Shown piece after piece: positions 33,082-41,661 of a DNA stretch of 64,000 bases. A program made the translations under genes and the position numbers. Under the pieces are notes generated by a model. That model was not told the origin of the DNA and made no database searches. It was given only the letters and a program-made list of their open reading frames with translations. Numbering within the stretch: the first letter of the stretch is position 1; each line of letters opens with the position of its first letter. The stretch comes from Paenibacillus sp. Soil766 (GTDB lineage Bacteria > Bacillota > Bacilli > Paenibacillales > NBRC-103111). Location: the NCBI RefSeq assembly GCF_001428105.1, contig NZ_LMSJ01000058.1, forward strand, positions 25,558 through 89,557. The letters are read 5' to 3'.

Positions 33082-34413
33082 ATGGTCACTTTGCGGCATA
33101 TGAACAGTGACAACAATACGGACAAGCTATCCTGGTGGCAGTTAACTTTATTCGGAATTGGCTGCACCATCGGAACAGGTTTCTTCCTAGGTTCTGGCAT
33201 CGCGATTCAGAAGAGTGGGTTTCTGGTAGTCGTCGTATTTTTATTAGCAGCATTAGCCACCTTATTTGTATATGATGCCTTAGCACAGATGACAGCTGCC
33301 AACCCTGAAAAGGGGTCTTTTCGAAATTATGTGAGGGATGCATATGGCAACTGGGCAGGGTTTGGCGTGGGATGGTTATATTGGTCCTCCGAAATGCTCA
33401 TTCTCGGCAGTTCCTTAACGGCAATAGGAATTTTCACACAATTCTGGTTTCCTAACCTACCACTCTGGTTGTTGACCGCTATCTACTCGCTCCTTGCCCT
33501 CCTCGTTGTTATCCTTGGCTCGAAAGGAATTAACAAAACTGAGAATATATGCGCTATCGTTAAAATGGGAGCCGTATTCCTATTCATCGCCATCGCAGGC
33601 ATTGTTTTGATCAAAGGAACACATGGCATAAACACCATTCAAGCCAGTACGGCGAGGTTTGGTTTAAGTTGGACCGGCGCAATGAAAGGTCTCCTGTATG
33701 CGTTTTATGCGTTTAGTGGGATAGAGGTCATGGGCTTTATGGCTATCCATATGCAAAATCCCAAAGAAGCATTGAAGGCTGGAAGACTTATGCTGCTTAC
33801 GATCACGGTGCTCTATGTGTTATCTCTTAGTTTAGCGCTTCTTTTTATTACCAAAGAACAGTTAACACCTGATAAAAGTCCCCTGCTTCTCGCTCTGAGC
33901 ATCATGGGATTGCCTATTCTCGTGCACTTGATGAATGGCGTTCTGATTATTGCAGGATTTTCTATCCTCGTTGCCTCGTTATATGGCGTATCTACGATGC
34001 TAGTTTCTTTAGCGGAAGGCGGTGATGCCCCGCCATGGCTAGCCAATAGGAAAGGCAAGAAGCAGTTACCCCTGTATGCACTTGGTGTGAATACGATCGG
34101 ACTATGTGTGTCTATCGTCCTTGCGCTAGTGATGCCAAGCCAAATTTTTGAACATATAACCACAGCTGGGGGCCTAGTACTCCTATATACGTGGTCGCTT
34201 ATCGTCGCATCGTATCTGAAACAACTCCAGCCAAGCATTAGCGGACAACTAAAATCTTGGACCGCTATCCTTCTTATCCTGGCCGCAGTAGCGGGTTCAC
34301 TCTTCGAGAAAACCGGTAGACCTGGGTTTTGGACTAGTCTTCTTATCGTCATGGTGATTATCCTAATTACTTGGTGGATGAAGCATAAATCGGAACGAGC
34401 AAAGCCTGCGTAA
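33082..34413 (+). CDS. ycgH: amino acid permease (APC family), YcgH-like
   Basis: This is a 443-residue integral membrane transporter with about 12 hydrophobic segments. It has the APC opening WWQLTLFGIGCTIGTGFFLGSG (residues about 18-39), where GCTIGTGFFLGSG is the substrate-site glycine motif. The start ATG 33082 has GGAGG nine bases upstream. The longer frame to 33034 would lie inside the preceding terminator. It is convergent with the ycgG-like gene, eight bases apart. A permease, YcgG, a LysE exporter and a DUF1989 protein are also found together as ycgH, ycgG, ycgF and ycgI in B. subtilis (recalled), so the symbol is by synteny. The substrate is unknown. Confidence 0.8.
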   Translation: MVTLRHMNSDNNTDKLSWWQLTLFGIGCTIGTGFFLGSGIAIQKSGFLVVVVFLLAALATLFVYDALAQMTAANPEKGSFRNYVRDAYGNWAGFGVGWLYWSSEMLILGSSLTAIGIFTQFWFPNLPLWLLTAIYSLLALLVVILGSKGINKTENICAIVKMGAVFLFIAIAGIVLIKGTHGINTIQASTARFGLSWTGAMKGLLYAFYAFSGIEVMGFMAIHMQNPKEALKAGRLMLLTITVLYVLSLSLALLFITKEQLTPDKSPLLLALSIMGLPILVHLMNGVLIIAGFSILVASLYGVSTMLVSLAEGGDAPPWLANRKGKKQLPLYALGVNTIGLCVSIVLALVMPSQIFEHITTAGGLVLLYTWSLIVASYLKQLQPSISGQLKSWTAILLILAAVAGSLFEKTGRPGFWTSLLIVMVIILITWWMKHKSERAKPA

Positions 34414-34420
34414 CCATTTC

Positions 34421-35194
34421 CTATTTATGAAATAGCACGCCAACGGATTTAAGTTTATTTTTCATATAGGTGTAAGGACATTTAGAAGGAACGCTTTCGT
34501 CATCACGCAAAAAGTATTGCCTCCATTCTTGGTTATCCTCTTGCCCGTACCATTTCAGAGAAGGATGTGCGGGTATTCCGTCGTACGTCACTAATTTTGA
34601 GCGAATGCGTCTTTTCATATTGCGTCCAAAAGGGGTAGAATCATTGATTTCTTCAAATACCCATCGCGGTTGGAAGGCAATGAGAAAATGCGGAAACATT
34701 CGGCTCTTTCTTACTTCATGAGCAGGTGTTCCGCAGAAGGAAAAATACGGTTCCCCATCACAACAAAATTCCCAAGAATGGTGCGAAGGATCTTTTGAAA
34801 TATGCTCAGGCCAGGGTACCTCATCTATGGCGCTAACCCCACTCAGAACAGACCAAAAGAGCCCCTCGTAGTCTTCTACAGAGTAGCTATTCAGCATGTC
34901 TCTTGGTGTTTCGAAAAAAATAACTAGCGAAGCAAATTTCCCTGTTTCCCTTGAGCATCGGCCATATGCCTGAAGAAGCTGGGCGACATCAAGAGGGGCT
35001 TGTTCTGATCGTGGATCCGCTGCAAAGCCAAAACGCAGGTTGTTGGTAAGGAAGCCTTGACGCCCTGGTATACAAGGGTAAGTATTGTCTGGATCTGCAA
35101 TCATATTGCCGAATTGACGAAAAGCGTCCTGCTGCCATGCGGCAAGGGTGGTCATATGTGTATCAAGCCAGTCTTTGGCATATAAATCAGCCAT
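34421..35194 (-). CDS. ycgG: YqcI/YcgG family protein
   Basis: This 257-residue protein of the YqcI/YcgG family (PF08892) carries PCIPGRQGFLTNNLRFGF (about residues 39-56), HSWEFCCDGEPYFSFCGTPAHE (about 137-158) and FPHFLIAFQPRW. The conserved cysteines and histidines hint at a metal or redox site, but no biochemical function is known to me. It resembles YcgG. The start ATG 35194 has AAGGAGG ten bases upstream. It is the last gene of the DUF1989-LysE-YcgG group. Confidence 0.85.
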   Translation of the reverse strand: MADLYAKDWLDTHMTTLAAWQQDAFRQFGNMIADPDNTYPCIPGRQGFLTNNLRFGFAADPRSEQAPLDVAQLLQAYGRCSRETGKFASLVIFFETPRDMLNSYSVEDYEGLFWSVLSGVSAIDEVPWPEHISKDPSHHSWEFCCDGEPYFSFCGTPAHEVRKSRMFPHFLIAFQPRWVFEEINDSTPFGRNMKRRIRSKLVTYDGIPAHPSLKWYGQEDNQEWRQYFLRDDESVPSKCPYTYMKNKLKSVGVLFHK

Positions 35195-35296
35195 GTCGTA
35201 GTAACCTCCTTCGTAAGTACGAAGCATACTATGCGAAGGAGAATAGATGGGTGAGTATCTCGGTTAGGAGGTACAACAGTACGTGCAAACCTCTGA

Positions 35297-35923
35297 TTAA
35301 CCCGTTAGCTGCTTATAGGCTTGATAGCCGAAGTAAATTCCAAAGCCAATGAGAGAAAGGCCTGCTGTTACAGAAATCATTTGCAGAGTCGTGCGATTCC
35401 CGAACTTGTGAAAGGAGCTGGCGAGTGTGGCCATGGCAACATCCCATAGAAGGATGCCTGCAAAGATACCAGAGCTATGCCAAAGTACCTGGGTTAGACC
35501 ATAATTCTGCACACTTTCAGTTAAAATGGACCCATAAATGCCGAGCCAAAATAAGATATTTAGCGGATTGGTAAGGGCCATAATAAATCCGGAACGGAAG
35601 GAGCTTACGCTGGATTGGGTCTCACGAGGACTGGTTTCCTTGGTTATCTTCACGTTTCTTAGCGTATCAATGCCCGTGTAGATAAGTACAAAACAACCAA
35701 ACAACCATAGAAATGTTTTCATAAACGGGGCGGTCAAGAAATGAGCTAAACCAAAATAAATAAGCAGCATATACAACAAATCGGCACACATCGCACCTAG
35801 TCCGATCAACCACGCTTGCGTAAAGCCAAATCTGGCTCCCTTGTCGAGTTGAGCAGCATTAATAGGACCGATTGGAGCTGATAATGAAATTCCAAGAAAT
35901 AGATAAGTGACAAAAGCATCCAT
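35297..35923 (-). CDS. ycgF: LysE family amino acid exporter
   Basis: This is a 208-residue, six-helix membrane protein of the LysE/RhtB family. It has the N-terminal SAPIGPINAAQLDKGARFGF motif (about residues 14-33) and ALTNPLNILFWLGIYG (about 120-135). LysE exporters move amino acids or similar compounds out of the cell by proton exchange. The start ATG 35923 has AGGAGG eight bases upstream. The frame continues upstream without a site. Its place between the DUF1989 and YcgG genes suggests export of a nitrogenous product made or handled by them. Confidence 0.87.
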   Translation of the reverse strand: MDAFVTYLFLGISLSAPIGPINAAQLDKGARFGFTQAWLIGLGAMCADLLYMLLIYFGLAHFLTAPFMKTFLWLFGCFVLIYTGIDTLRNVKITKETSPRETQSSVSSFRSGFIMALTNPLNILFWLGIYGSILTESVQNYGLTQVLWHSSGIFAGILLWDVAMATLASSFHKFGNRTTLQMISVTAGLSLIGFGIYFGYQAYKQLTG

Positions 35924-35993
35924 AGACTTCGCCTCCTGAATAACAAATAACTTGTACAAGTTAATGTATGTCAAGCGCTAGATCATTAGAAGA

Positions 35994-36584
35994 TTAGAAG
36001 ACGTCAACACCAATAGGTGTACATTTGTACCCATTGCAAAGACTTTCTTCGCAGGGACAAGCAGATATAGCCACAACCAGATCCATTTCTGCACGAAGCT
36101 CGATACAATCCCCTGCTTGGGATAAAGGCTTCTCTACACGGATTTGTCCAGATGCCTGAATGACCGTGTTCATAAATATATTAAACGGATAATGCTGATC
36201 TGGGGCGGCAATCTCGAATTGTGCCAATGCATTATTTAAGTTCATATAGCAGCTGGTGTGGTCTCGCTTATTGTAAAGTAACTCGTACATCTCAGGCCGA
36301 CAGGCTGAGTTAATAAAGTCGTGCTGTCCTACCGTATCCCTCATAATCGTGAGCATAGGGGTATATTTATTGGAGTAGATGATATCGCCAGGCTTCACTT
36401 TCATCGCATGTAAAGCGTCCATCGTAACACTAGGGTCTAGTCGCTCACTGATATCATCCTCACGATAGGCCACAAAGTCGGCAACTTGTTCCCCCTCTAC
36501 ATCGGTTACCCGAATCACTTGGCCCCTCTTGAGCAGGAGAGCGAGACCCTCTGTAGCCGGGATTTGCCATTGCTGTTTACTCAT
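35994..36584 (-). CDS. ycgI: DUF1989 family (urea carboxylase-associated) protein
   Basis: This 196-residue protein is of the DUF1989 family. It has GQVIRVTDVEGEQVADFVAY near the start, then SNKYTPMLTIMRDTVGQHDFINSACRPEMYE (region about residues 80-110), PFNIFMNTVI, and a C-terminal cysteine set ACPCEESLCNG. Relatives sit beside urea carboxylase genes and are thought to act in urea or guanidine metabolism, though the reaction is not established to me. AGGAGG lies six bases before ATG 36584. It is the first gene of the group with the LysE exporter and YcgG. Confidence 0.85.
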   Translation of the reverse strand: MSKQQWQIPATEGLALLLKRGQVIRVTDVEGEQVADFVAYREDDISERLDPSVTMDALHAMKVKPGDIIYSNKYTPMLTIMRDTVGQHDFINSACRPEMYELLYNKRDHTSCYMNLNNALAQFEIAAPDQHYPFNIFMNTVIQASGQIRVEKPLSQAGDCIELRAEMDLVVAISACPCEESLCNGYKCTPIGVDVF

Positions 36585-36742
36585 GCATGTCCTCCTAATC
36601 ATTGGTAAGTTACCCTTACAGTATGGCTTATCGTTTATGGATTTATGAGAAAAACTTCTATCGAAGTCCTTCGAGGATGCGCGACCGCGTTAAGAATTTG
36701 TTCTTCCGTGAATCGGAAACGTATTAATTCTTATGCGGTGAC

Positions 36743-36781
36743 AAAAAGAGAAAGCCCAATCTCAGAGAGATTGAACTTTCT
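36743..36781 (-). terminator. terminator of the ABC-2 exporter operon
   Basis: AGAAAGcccAATCTC pairs with GAGATTgaaCTTTCT, and a TTTTT run follows on the minus strand. Confidence 0.7.
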
Positions 36782-36803
36782 CCTCGCAAGCAACCCGCTC
36801 CGC

Positions 36804-37907
36804 TTACTCCCACTTAAACGTAAACGTCGCCACGATGAAAGACACGACCAGCCAGATGGCCAGCATCAGCCCTTCCTGCCACAGATCTCCAATGCCCGCG
36901 CCCACATTCATGATCTGCCGAAGCGCGGTGCTGAGTTGGGTGATCGGGATCGATTTCACGATCGGCTGCAAGAACTCCGGCATGCTCGACACGGAGAAGA
37001 ACACGCCGCCCAAGAACATGAGCGGGAACGAGATCAGTCCAGAAATCGGCCCTACGCTCTCTGGGGTTTTGGCCAAACCAGCGATAATGAACCCGATAGA
37101 CATGAACGTCAATGTCCCCATGACTACGAACAGCAAGAGCAGCCACCACGAGCCATTCACCTGAGTACCGAAAATTAATGCACCGACTAGCAGCACAATT
37201 AAGGCTTGCGCCGTGTTCATTACAAGACGTGCAGTAATCTGCGCGGCGATGAATGTCGAAGACTTCAGCGGCGTACTTTGCATGCGGCGCAGCACACCCC
37301 GCTCCCGCCACGAAGCAATTTGCCCCGAGACGCCATTTAAGTTGTTGGTCATGATCATCATTGCGAGAATGCCTGGTACAAGGAAATCGATGTAGCGAAG
37401 CTGTAAAGCTTGCACGCCAACAGGTTCTATCCCAATGACAGGGACATAATTGGATATTTTTTTAGAAACGCCATCCGCCACTTGACCTAAAGTTTGCAGA
37501 CCGATCTGCGCACTCTGCTGATTCGTCTGATCGTAATATACCTGCAAGAAGCTTTCCTTCGAGCTGTCCGCTCCCTTTTTCGCAACGGCTTCACTGTAAT
37601 TCTTCTGAATAACAACGACTAACTTCTGATCCCCATGCTTCAGCTGCTGGAGCGACTTATCCATGTCTTCTGCGGGCTTTAATTTCAAAATAGGATTCGC
37701 TTGCAGCGCCTCCACCATCACCCTGGATTCCGCACTTTGATCCTGATCAATAACAACGCCGTCTACGATGATGTCATTTCCCTTTCCTAGAAAGGAACCG
37801 AGCATAATCATGAAGAACAGCGGCATAAATAAGGTGAATATCAGCACTTGTCGATTACGGACAAAAAACCGAAGCTGGCTTAACGTCAATTGGATATAAG
37901 CATTCAT
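36804..37907 (-). CDS. ABC-2 type transporter permease
   Basis: This is a 367-residue membrane protein of the ABC-2 exporter type. A first helix (VLIFTLFMPLFFMIMLGS, about residues 22-39) is followed by an external domain of about 150 residues. Five more hydrophobic segments end near the C terminus, with the conserved FPLMFLGGVFFSVSSMPEFLQPI segment (about 295-317). It overlaps the ATPase gene upstream by four bases (ATGA), so the two form one transporter. The substrate is unknown. Close relatives serve drug, antibiotic or polysaccharide export. Confidence 0.9.
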   Translation of the reverse strand: MNAYIQLTLSQLRFFVRNRQVLIFTLFMPLFFMIMLGSFLGKGNDIIVDGVVIDQDQSAESRVMVEALQANPILKLKPAEDMDKSLQQLKHGDQKLVVVIQKNYSEAVAKKGADSSKESFLQVYYDQTNQQSAQIGLQTLGQVADGVSKKISNYVPVIGIEPVGVQALQLRYIDFLVPGILAMMIMTNNLNGVSGQIASWRERGVLRRMQSTPLKSSTFIAAQITARLVMNTAQALIVLLVGALIFGTQVNGSWWLLLLFVVMGTLTFMSIGFIIAGLAKTPESVGPISGLISFPLMFLGGVFFSVSSMPEFLQPIVKSIPITQLSTALRQIMNVGAGIGDLWQEGLMLAIWLVVSFIVATFTFKWE

Positions 37908-38851
37908 TCTTCCTTCAAACTCCTTCCGGTCATGGAAATAAACACATCTTCCAGCGTAGCCGTTCTTGTCTGCAAGTCAGCCAATTGCCATCTGCCGCCA
38001 GCGCTTTTCTCGACGAGATCAATGAGCGATTCCTGCAGCTTATCTGTATAAAGGACGAACACATCCTTACGCACGTCGATGCCCTTGACTTCACGAACCT
38101 CATGAAGATCCTGGAGGACAGCTGCTTTGTCCGCTTCCGCCAAGTCCTGCAGTCTGAACTCAATCGCACTATCTGATTGCAAGCTGCTCACGAGTTTGCG
38201 TGGTGTATCCAATGCAACGACTTTCCCTTGATCCATTAGACAAATACGATCGCAAAGCACGTGCGCTTCCTCCATATAATGCGTGGACAGCACAATCGTT
38301 TTGCCTCGTTCCTTCAGCTTTAGAATAATCTCCCACAGCGTTCGTCTTGCTGTCGGATCTAACCCTGTCGTCGGTTCATCCAAGAAGATGACCTTCGGAT
38401 CATTCAAAAGTGCGAGACCGATGGCAAGCCGCTGCTTCTGCCCACCGGATAGATGCTTAACACGGCCGTTCCTTTTATCAACTAACGTCATATCTTCTAA
38501 TAGTGGGCCAATCGGGACAGAGCTCGGATAGAAGCTGGCATACATCCTCATAATTTCCTCAACCGTCAACAACTCGAATAGTGAAGTTGATTGCAATTGA
38601 ACACCGATGACTTCCTTGACCTTGCCCAAATCCTTCTGCGTATCAAATCCAGCTACAATAGCTCGACCGCCGTCAGGCTTCCGCAGCCCTTCGATCATTT
38701 CCATCGTTGTCGTTTTCCCAGCACCATTAGGACCGAGCAAGCCGAATACCTCGCCTTGATAGACCTGGAAATTAACGCCACGCACAGCCTGGAAGGCCCC
38801 ATAATTCTTAATTAAACCGTCCGCTTCAATAACAATGTGTGAAGACTCCAT
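37904..38851 (-). CDS. ABC transporter ATP-binding protein
   Basis: This is a 315-residue ABC ATPase. Walker A is GPNGAGKTT (about residues 40-48), the signature is LSGGQKQR (about 134-141), Walker B is VIFLDEPTTGLDP (about 154-166), and the H-loop is STHYMEEA. A C-terminal domain of 90 residues is typical of drug-exporter ATPases of the DrrA/CcmA type. GGAGG lies upstream of ATG 38851. It is the first gene of the two-gene exporter operon. Confidence 0.93.
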   Translation of the reverse strand: MESSHIVIEADGLIKNYGAFQAVRGVNFQVYQGEVFGLLGPNGAGKTTTMEMIEGLRKPDGGRAIVAGFDTQKDLGKVKEVIGVQLQSTSLFELLTVEEIMRMYASFYPSSVPIGPLLEDMTLVDKRNGRVKHLSGGQKQRLAIGLALLNDPKVIFLDEPTTGLDPTARRTLWEIILKLKERGKTIVLSTHYMEEAHVLCDRICLMDQGKVVALDTPRKLVSSLQSDSAIEFRLQDLAEADKAAVLQDLHEVREVKGIDVRKDVFVLYTDKLQESLIDLVEKSAGGRWQLADLQTRTATLEDVFISMTGRSLKEE

Positions 38852-39071
38852 AAAGCTCGCCCCTCCGCTTCCAATATTTTACGTAACTCAACCTATCATA
38901 CAAAATAAACAGTTATGCCGTCCATCAAAGGTAAAACATATAAACACACCATGAAATATCTACTGACAGAACTAGTGGAATTCCGACAACGCCAATCGAC
39001 GAACTTATTGAGAAAGGTATGATAATCTAAATATCTACTTAATAAACAATATCAGAAGGAGATGTGTTGAA

Positions 39072-39284
39072 GTGAGAATGAATATTTTATTTAATAAGAA
39101 GCCGATTTCTGTTAATTTCGTCGGCACGGACCACAAGTTAATTCCCTCTTTGATCAACGCACTTCGTCAAAACAAATTCACCATCATGAATTTAGTTAAT
39201 TCGTTAGAGCGAGTAGATTTATTCAGCTCAGAAGCGATTTTATATGCCAAAGATGGAAATAAGGCACGTATACCGATTTTCTAA
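39072..39284 (+). CDS. small hypothetical protein
   Basis: This 70-residue protein (start GTG 39072 with AAGGAG ten bases upstream; an in-frame ATG lies two codons later) has a strand-helix-strand pattern: ILFNKKPISVNFVGT, a helix PSLINALRQNKFTIMNLVNSL, and a final AILYAKDGNKARIPIF. It has no signal peptide or membrane segment. I do not recognise the family. A strong terminator follows at 39316, which supports it as a real single-gene unit. Confidence 0.6.
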   Translation: MRMNILFNKKPISVNFVGTDHKLIPSLINALRQNKFTIMNLVNSLERVDLFSSEAILYAKDGNKARIPIF

Positions 39285-39315
39285 TTTTCATCGTTACATA
39301 GATGTTTTCGTGACC

Positions 39316-39356
39316 AACGCCTACGAATGGTAGATTCCTTCGTAAGCGTTTTTTTT
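39316..39356 (+). terminator. terminator of the small hypothetical gene
   Basis: AACGCCTACGAA pairs with TTCGTAAGCGTT, followed by eight T. Confidence 0.88.
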
Positions 39357-39453
39357 CGTAGATTTTTTCGTAAATAGATAGGCATATCCCTCCTAATCTT
39401 TTCATAGTCTAATAGAAATGAATGAGTCCACTACAGCTGGGATGGAGAAATCT

Positions 39454-40248
39454 ATGTACCTTATTCGTCTTTTCAAAGCACATGCTGCTCAGCTACTAAT
39501 CTATCTACTTATCGTAATCATTAGTTTTGTATGGACCTTAATTTGGGGCATTCACACCATTACCTCACAACCGCCCCCAAAAGCAAGTGCCGCGTATAGC
39601 ATTAAACCTGCATCGAACGGCGTTCTACTTCACGTTATCCAAACTGCCCCTCAAAACATAGGACTCAAGGCCATAACTGCAAATGTAACCGATCGGCAGG
39701 ACAATGGAATTAATGGCGGATTTTTCTGGCAGGGGTATTTGCTAAGCATCGCAGTGACCAATGATCAGCCTGTTAAGGGGCAACCTGGCGACTACGGCTC
39801 GGGCTGGTACAACACGGATCGGAAGCGAGGAACACTGGTGTGGGATGAGAAGGCGCAAACCTTTACCGTCCAAATTGTCGAAAATGCAAGTGAGTTACAG
39901 GTACTGGATCGCAGCCGATATTGGGCGCAGGGAGGCGTGAGCATGGGGCTCACGAACCCATTGGGTTGGGCCGAGCAAGCCATTTCGGAAGAAATGCCTG
40001 TCATTAATGAGAAACGCATGCGATCAGGCATTGTGTACGATCGAATGAACAACGTGTATCTGGTAGTTGCGCCTACTCCTTGTACTGGCGAAGAGTTCCG
40101 TACAGCCGTACAGGAGCAAGTAGGGGAGAAACAGTTGGTTGATGGGCTTTTTCTTGACGGCGATGGCTCCTCTCAGCTGAAAGTCGCGAATTTCTTGCTG
40201 CCGGGTGACCACCGCGAAGTGTATCAGATGATCGCTTTGTTGAAATAA
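39454..40248 (+). CDS. phosphodiester glycosidase (NAGPA domain) protein, membrane anchored
   Basis: This protein of about 264 residues has an N-terminal anchor (AQLLIYLLIVIISFVWTLIW, about residues 11-30) and an exported NAGPA domain. GINGGFFW (about 84-91) and LFLDGDGSSQL (about 235-245) are the family's two active-site motifs. The second is usually DGGGSS and here reads DGDGSS. Bacterial NAGPA-domain proteins cut phosphodiester-linked sugars in exopolysaccharide or wall polymers. GGATGGAG lies just before ATG 39454. The frame extends to 39418 without a ribosome site. It appears monocistronic. Confidence 0.78.
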   Translation: MYLIRLFKAHAAQLLIYLLIVIISFVWTLIWGIHTITSQPPPKASAAYSIKPASNGVLLHVIQTAPQNIGLKAITANVTDRQDNGINGGFFWQGYLLSIAVTNDQPVKGQPGDYGSGWYNTDRKRGTLVWDEKAQTFTVQIVENASELQVLDRSRYWAQGGVSMGLTNPLGWAEQAISEEMPVINEKRMRSGIVYDRMNNVYLVVAPTPCTGEEFRTAVQEQVGEKQLVDGLFLDGDGSSQLKVANFLLPGDHREVYQMIALLK

Positions 40249-40624
40249 GCGGAGGGAGGTCGCCGCGTTCGGGGCAGCTATAGGTTGTGCTGACCGATGA
40301 CAAGGACACTGTACATCATAAACCGAACACCTGGTACCGAGCACCGAACATCAAACATCGAACATCGAACATCAAACACCGAGCACCACCGATAACTGTA
40401 AAATATCCATCTATTTTCGTGAATTTATTACAAATTATTCAATTAGATGGAAAAAGTAGATCTATTTCGCAGCTATTCACCATTCTCAGCGTTTCAGCTC
40501 GTAATTAACTGTACTTTTTACAGTTATTAGGAAAATCAAGGTCATTCGGGCAAATTTAACTGTATGTTATCCCGTTATTTGATTTGTCCGAGAAACACTA
40601 GTCAGCGCCGACACTCATGATCAG
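40249..40624. other. intergenic region with short repeats
   Basis: This region has no gene. It holds a heptanucleotide repeat at 40342-40387, a TAACTGTAAAA-type element at 40393-40417, and two further AACTGTA words at 40508 and 40559. No terminator for the NAGPA gene is clear. Confidence 0.5.
40342..40387. repeat. heptanucleotide tandem repeat
   Basis: Six consecutive 7-base units of the pattern CA(T/C)C(A/G)A(A/G) are seen: CACCGAA, CATCAAA, CATCGAA, CATCGAA, CATCAAA, CACCGAG, then CACC. There are no spacers, so it is a microsatellite-like tract. Confidence 0.8.
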
Positions 40625-40628
40625 ACAA

Positions 40629-40668
40629 AAAAAGAGGAAACCCCGCACAAACGGGCGTTTCCTCTTGC
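40629..40668 (-). terminator. terminator of the aldo/keto reductase gene
   Basis: AAGAGGAAAC pairs with GTTTCCTCTT. On the minus strand seven T follow. Confidence 0.85.
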
Positions 40669-40696
40669 TCTTCCTGTTTCCCTCTATAGAAACCAA

Positions 40697-41536
40697 CTAG
40701 AACGTCACATGATCAGGATCCGGCCCAATGCGCTTGTTGACATTCAAGGCATCAACCAAAGCCATATCCTCAGCACTCAACTCAAAATCGAAAATGTCTG
40801 CATTCTCCCGAATACGATGCTCCGTCACTGACTTCGGTATCGTCACGACACCATGCTGGATATCCCAACGCAGCACAATTTGAGCTGCTGATTTGCCGTA
40901 TTTAGCCGCAAGCTGCGCCAATTCTGGCTGATTCAGCCTACCTTGCATAAGTGGGCTCCACGCTTCTAATTGGATACCATGTTCACGTGTAAATGTGAGC
41001 AGTTCCTTTTGCGAAAGCTCAGGATGATACTCCACTTGATTTACCGCAGGTACAACACCAGTATCCTCAATGACATGCTGTAAATGAGAGATTTGGAAAT
41101 TACTCACACCAATCGCACGCACATGTCCTTCTTTGTAAAGGTGGACCAACGCTTTCCACGTTTCTCGGTATGTTGCGGAGACGGCCCAGTGCACTAAGTA
41201 TAGGTCAATCGTCTCCAAACCAAGCCGTTTGCGGCTTGCTTCAAACGCTTGCAGCGTAGACTCGTAACCTTGATCCGCGTTCCACACTTTCGTGGTTACG
41301 AAAATCTCCTCACGCGGTACACCGCTTTGGCGCAGACCTTGACCAACACCTTCTTCGTTGCGATAAACCGCAGCTGTATCAATGCTTCTATAACCTAATT
41401 GCAAAGCGGTTTGAACCGCTCCGATGACCTCTTGACCTTCCTTGCTTTTATAAACGCCGAGACCCAGCCATGGCATATGTACGCCATTGTTGAGCGTAAC
41501 CCCAGTTGTAAAGGCTTGATTCGCTTTCGTAGACAT
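40697..41536 (-). CDS. aldo/keto reductase
   Basis: This 279-residue NADPH-dependent aldo/keto reductase has the full catalytic tetrad: Asp53 and Tyr58 in SIDTAAVYRNEEGVG, Lys83 in TTKVWN and His116 in LYLVHW. The C-terminal IPKSVTEHRIRENADIFDFEL (about residues 235-255) is the NADP-binding segment. It resembles the 2,5-diketogluconate reductase / YvgN / YtbE group that reduces methylglyoxal and other carbonyls. It is a single gene with its own terminator. Confidence 0.92.
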   Translation of the reverse strand: MSTKANQAFTTGVTLNNGVHMPWLGLGVYKSKEGQEVIGAVQTALQLGYRSIDTAAVYRNEEGVGQGLRQSGVPREEIFVTTKVWNADQGYESTLQAFEASRKRLGLETIDLYLVHWAVSATYRETWKALVHLYKEGHVRAIGVSNFQISHLQHVIEDTGVVPAVNQVEYHPELSQKELLTFTREHGIQLEAWSPLMQGRLNQPELAQLAAKYGKSAAQIVLRWDIQHGVVTIPKSVTEHRIRENADIFDFELSAEDMALVDALNVNKRIGPDPDHVTF

Positions 41537-41661
41537 CGTTTAATAACCTCCATCGGAATAAGATTTGAATGAGCGCATCTTTACCGTGTAGCTCTCATTA
41601 ATCATACCACTGAAGTCGGATATTCCAAAATTCTGCGTTTGCTGGTATCGAGACTATCAAG

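Noticed and set aside
40342..40387. Possible CRISPR repeats
   Set aside because: The units are only seven bases long and have no spacers.
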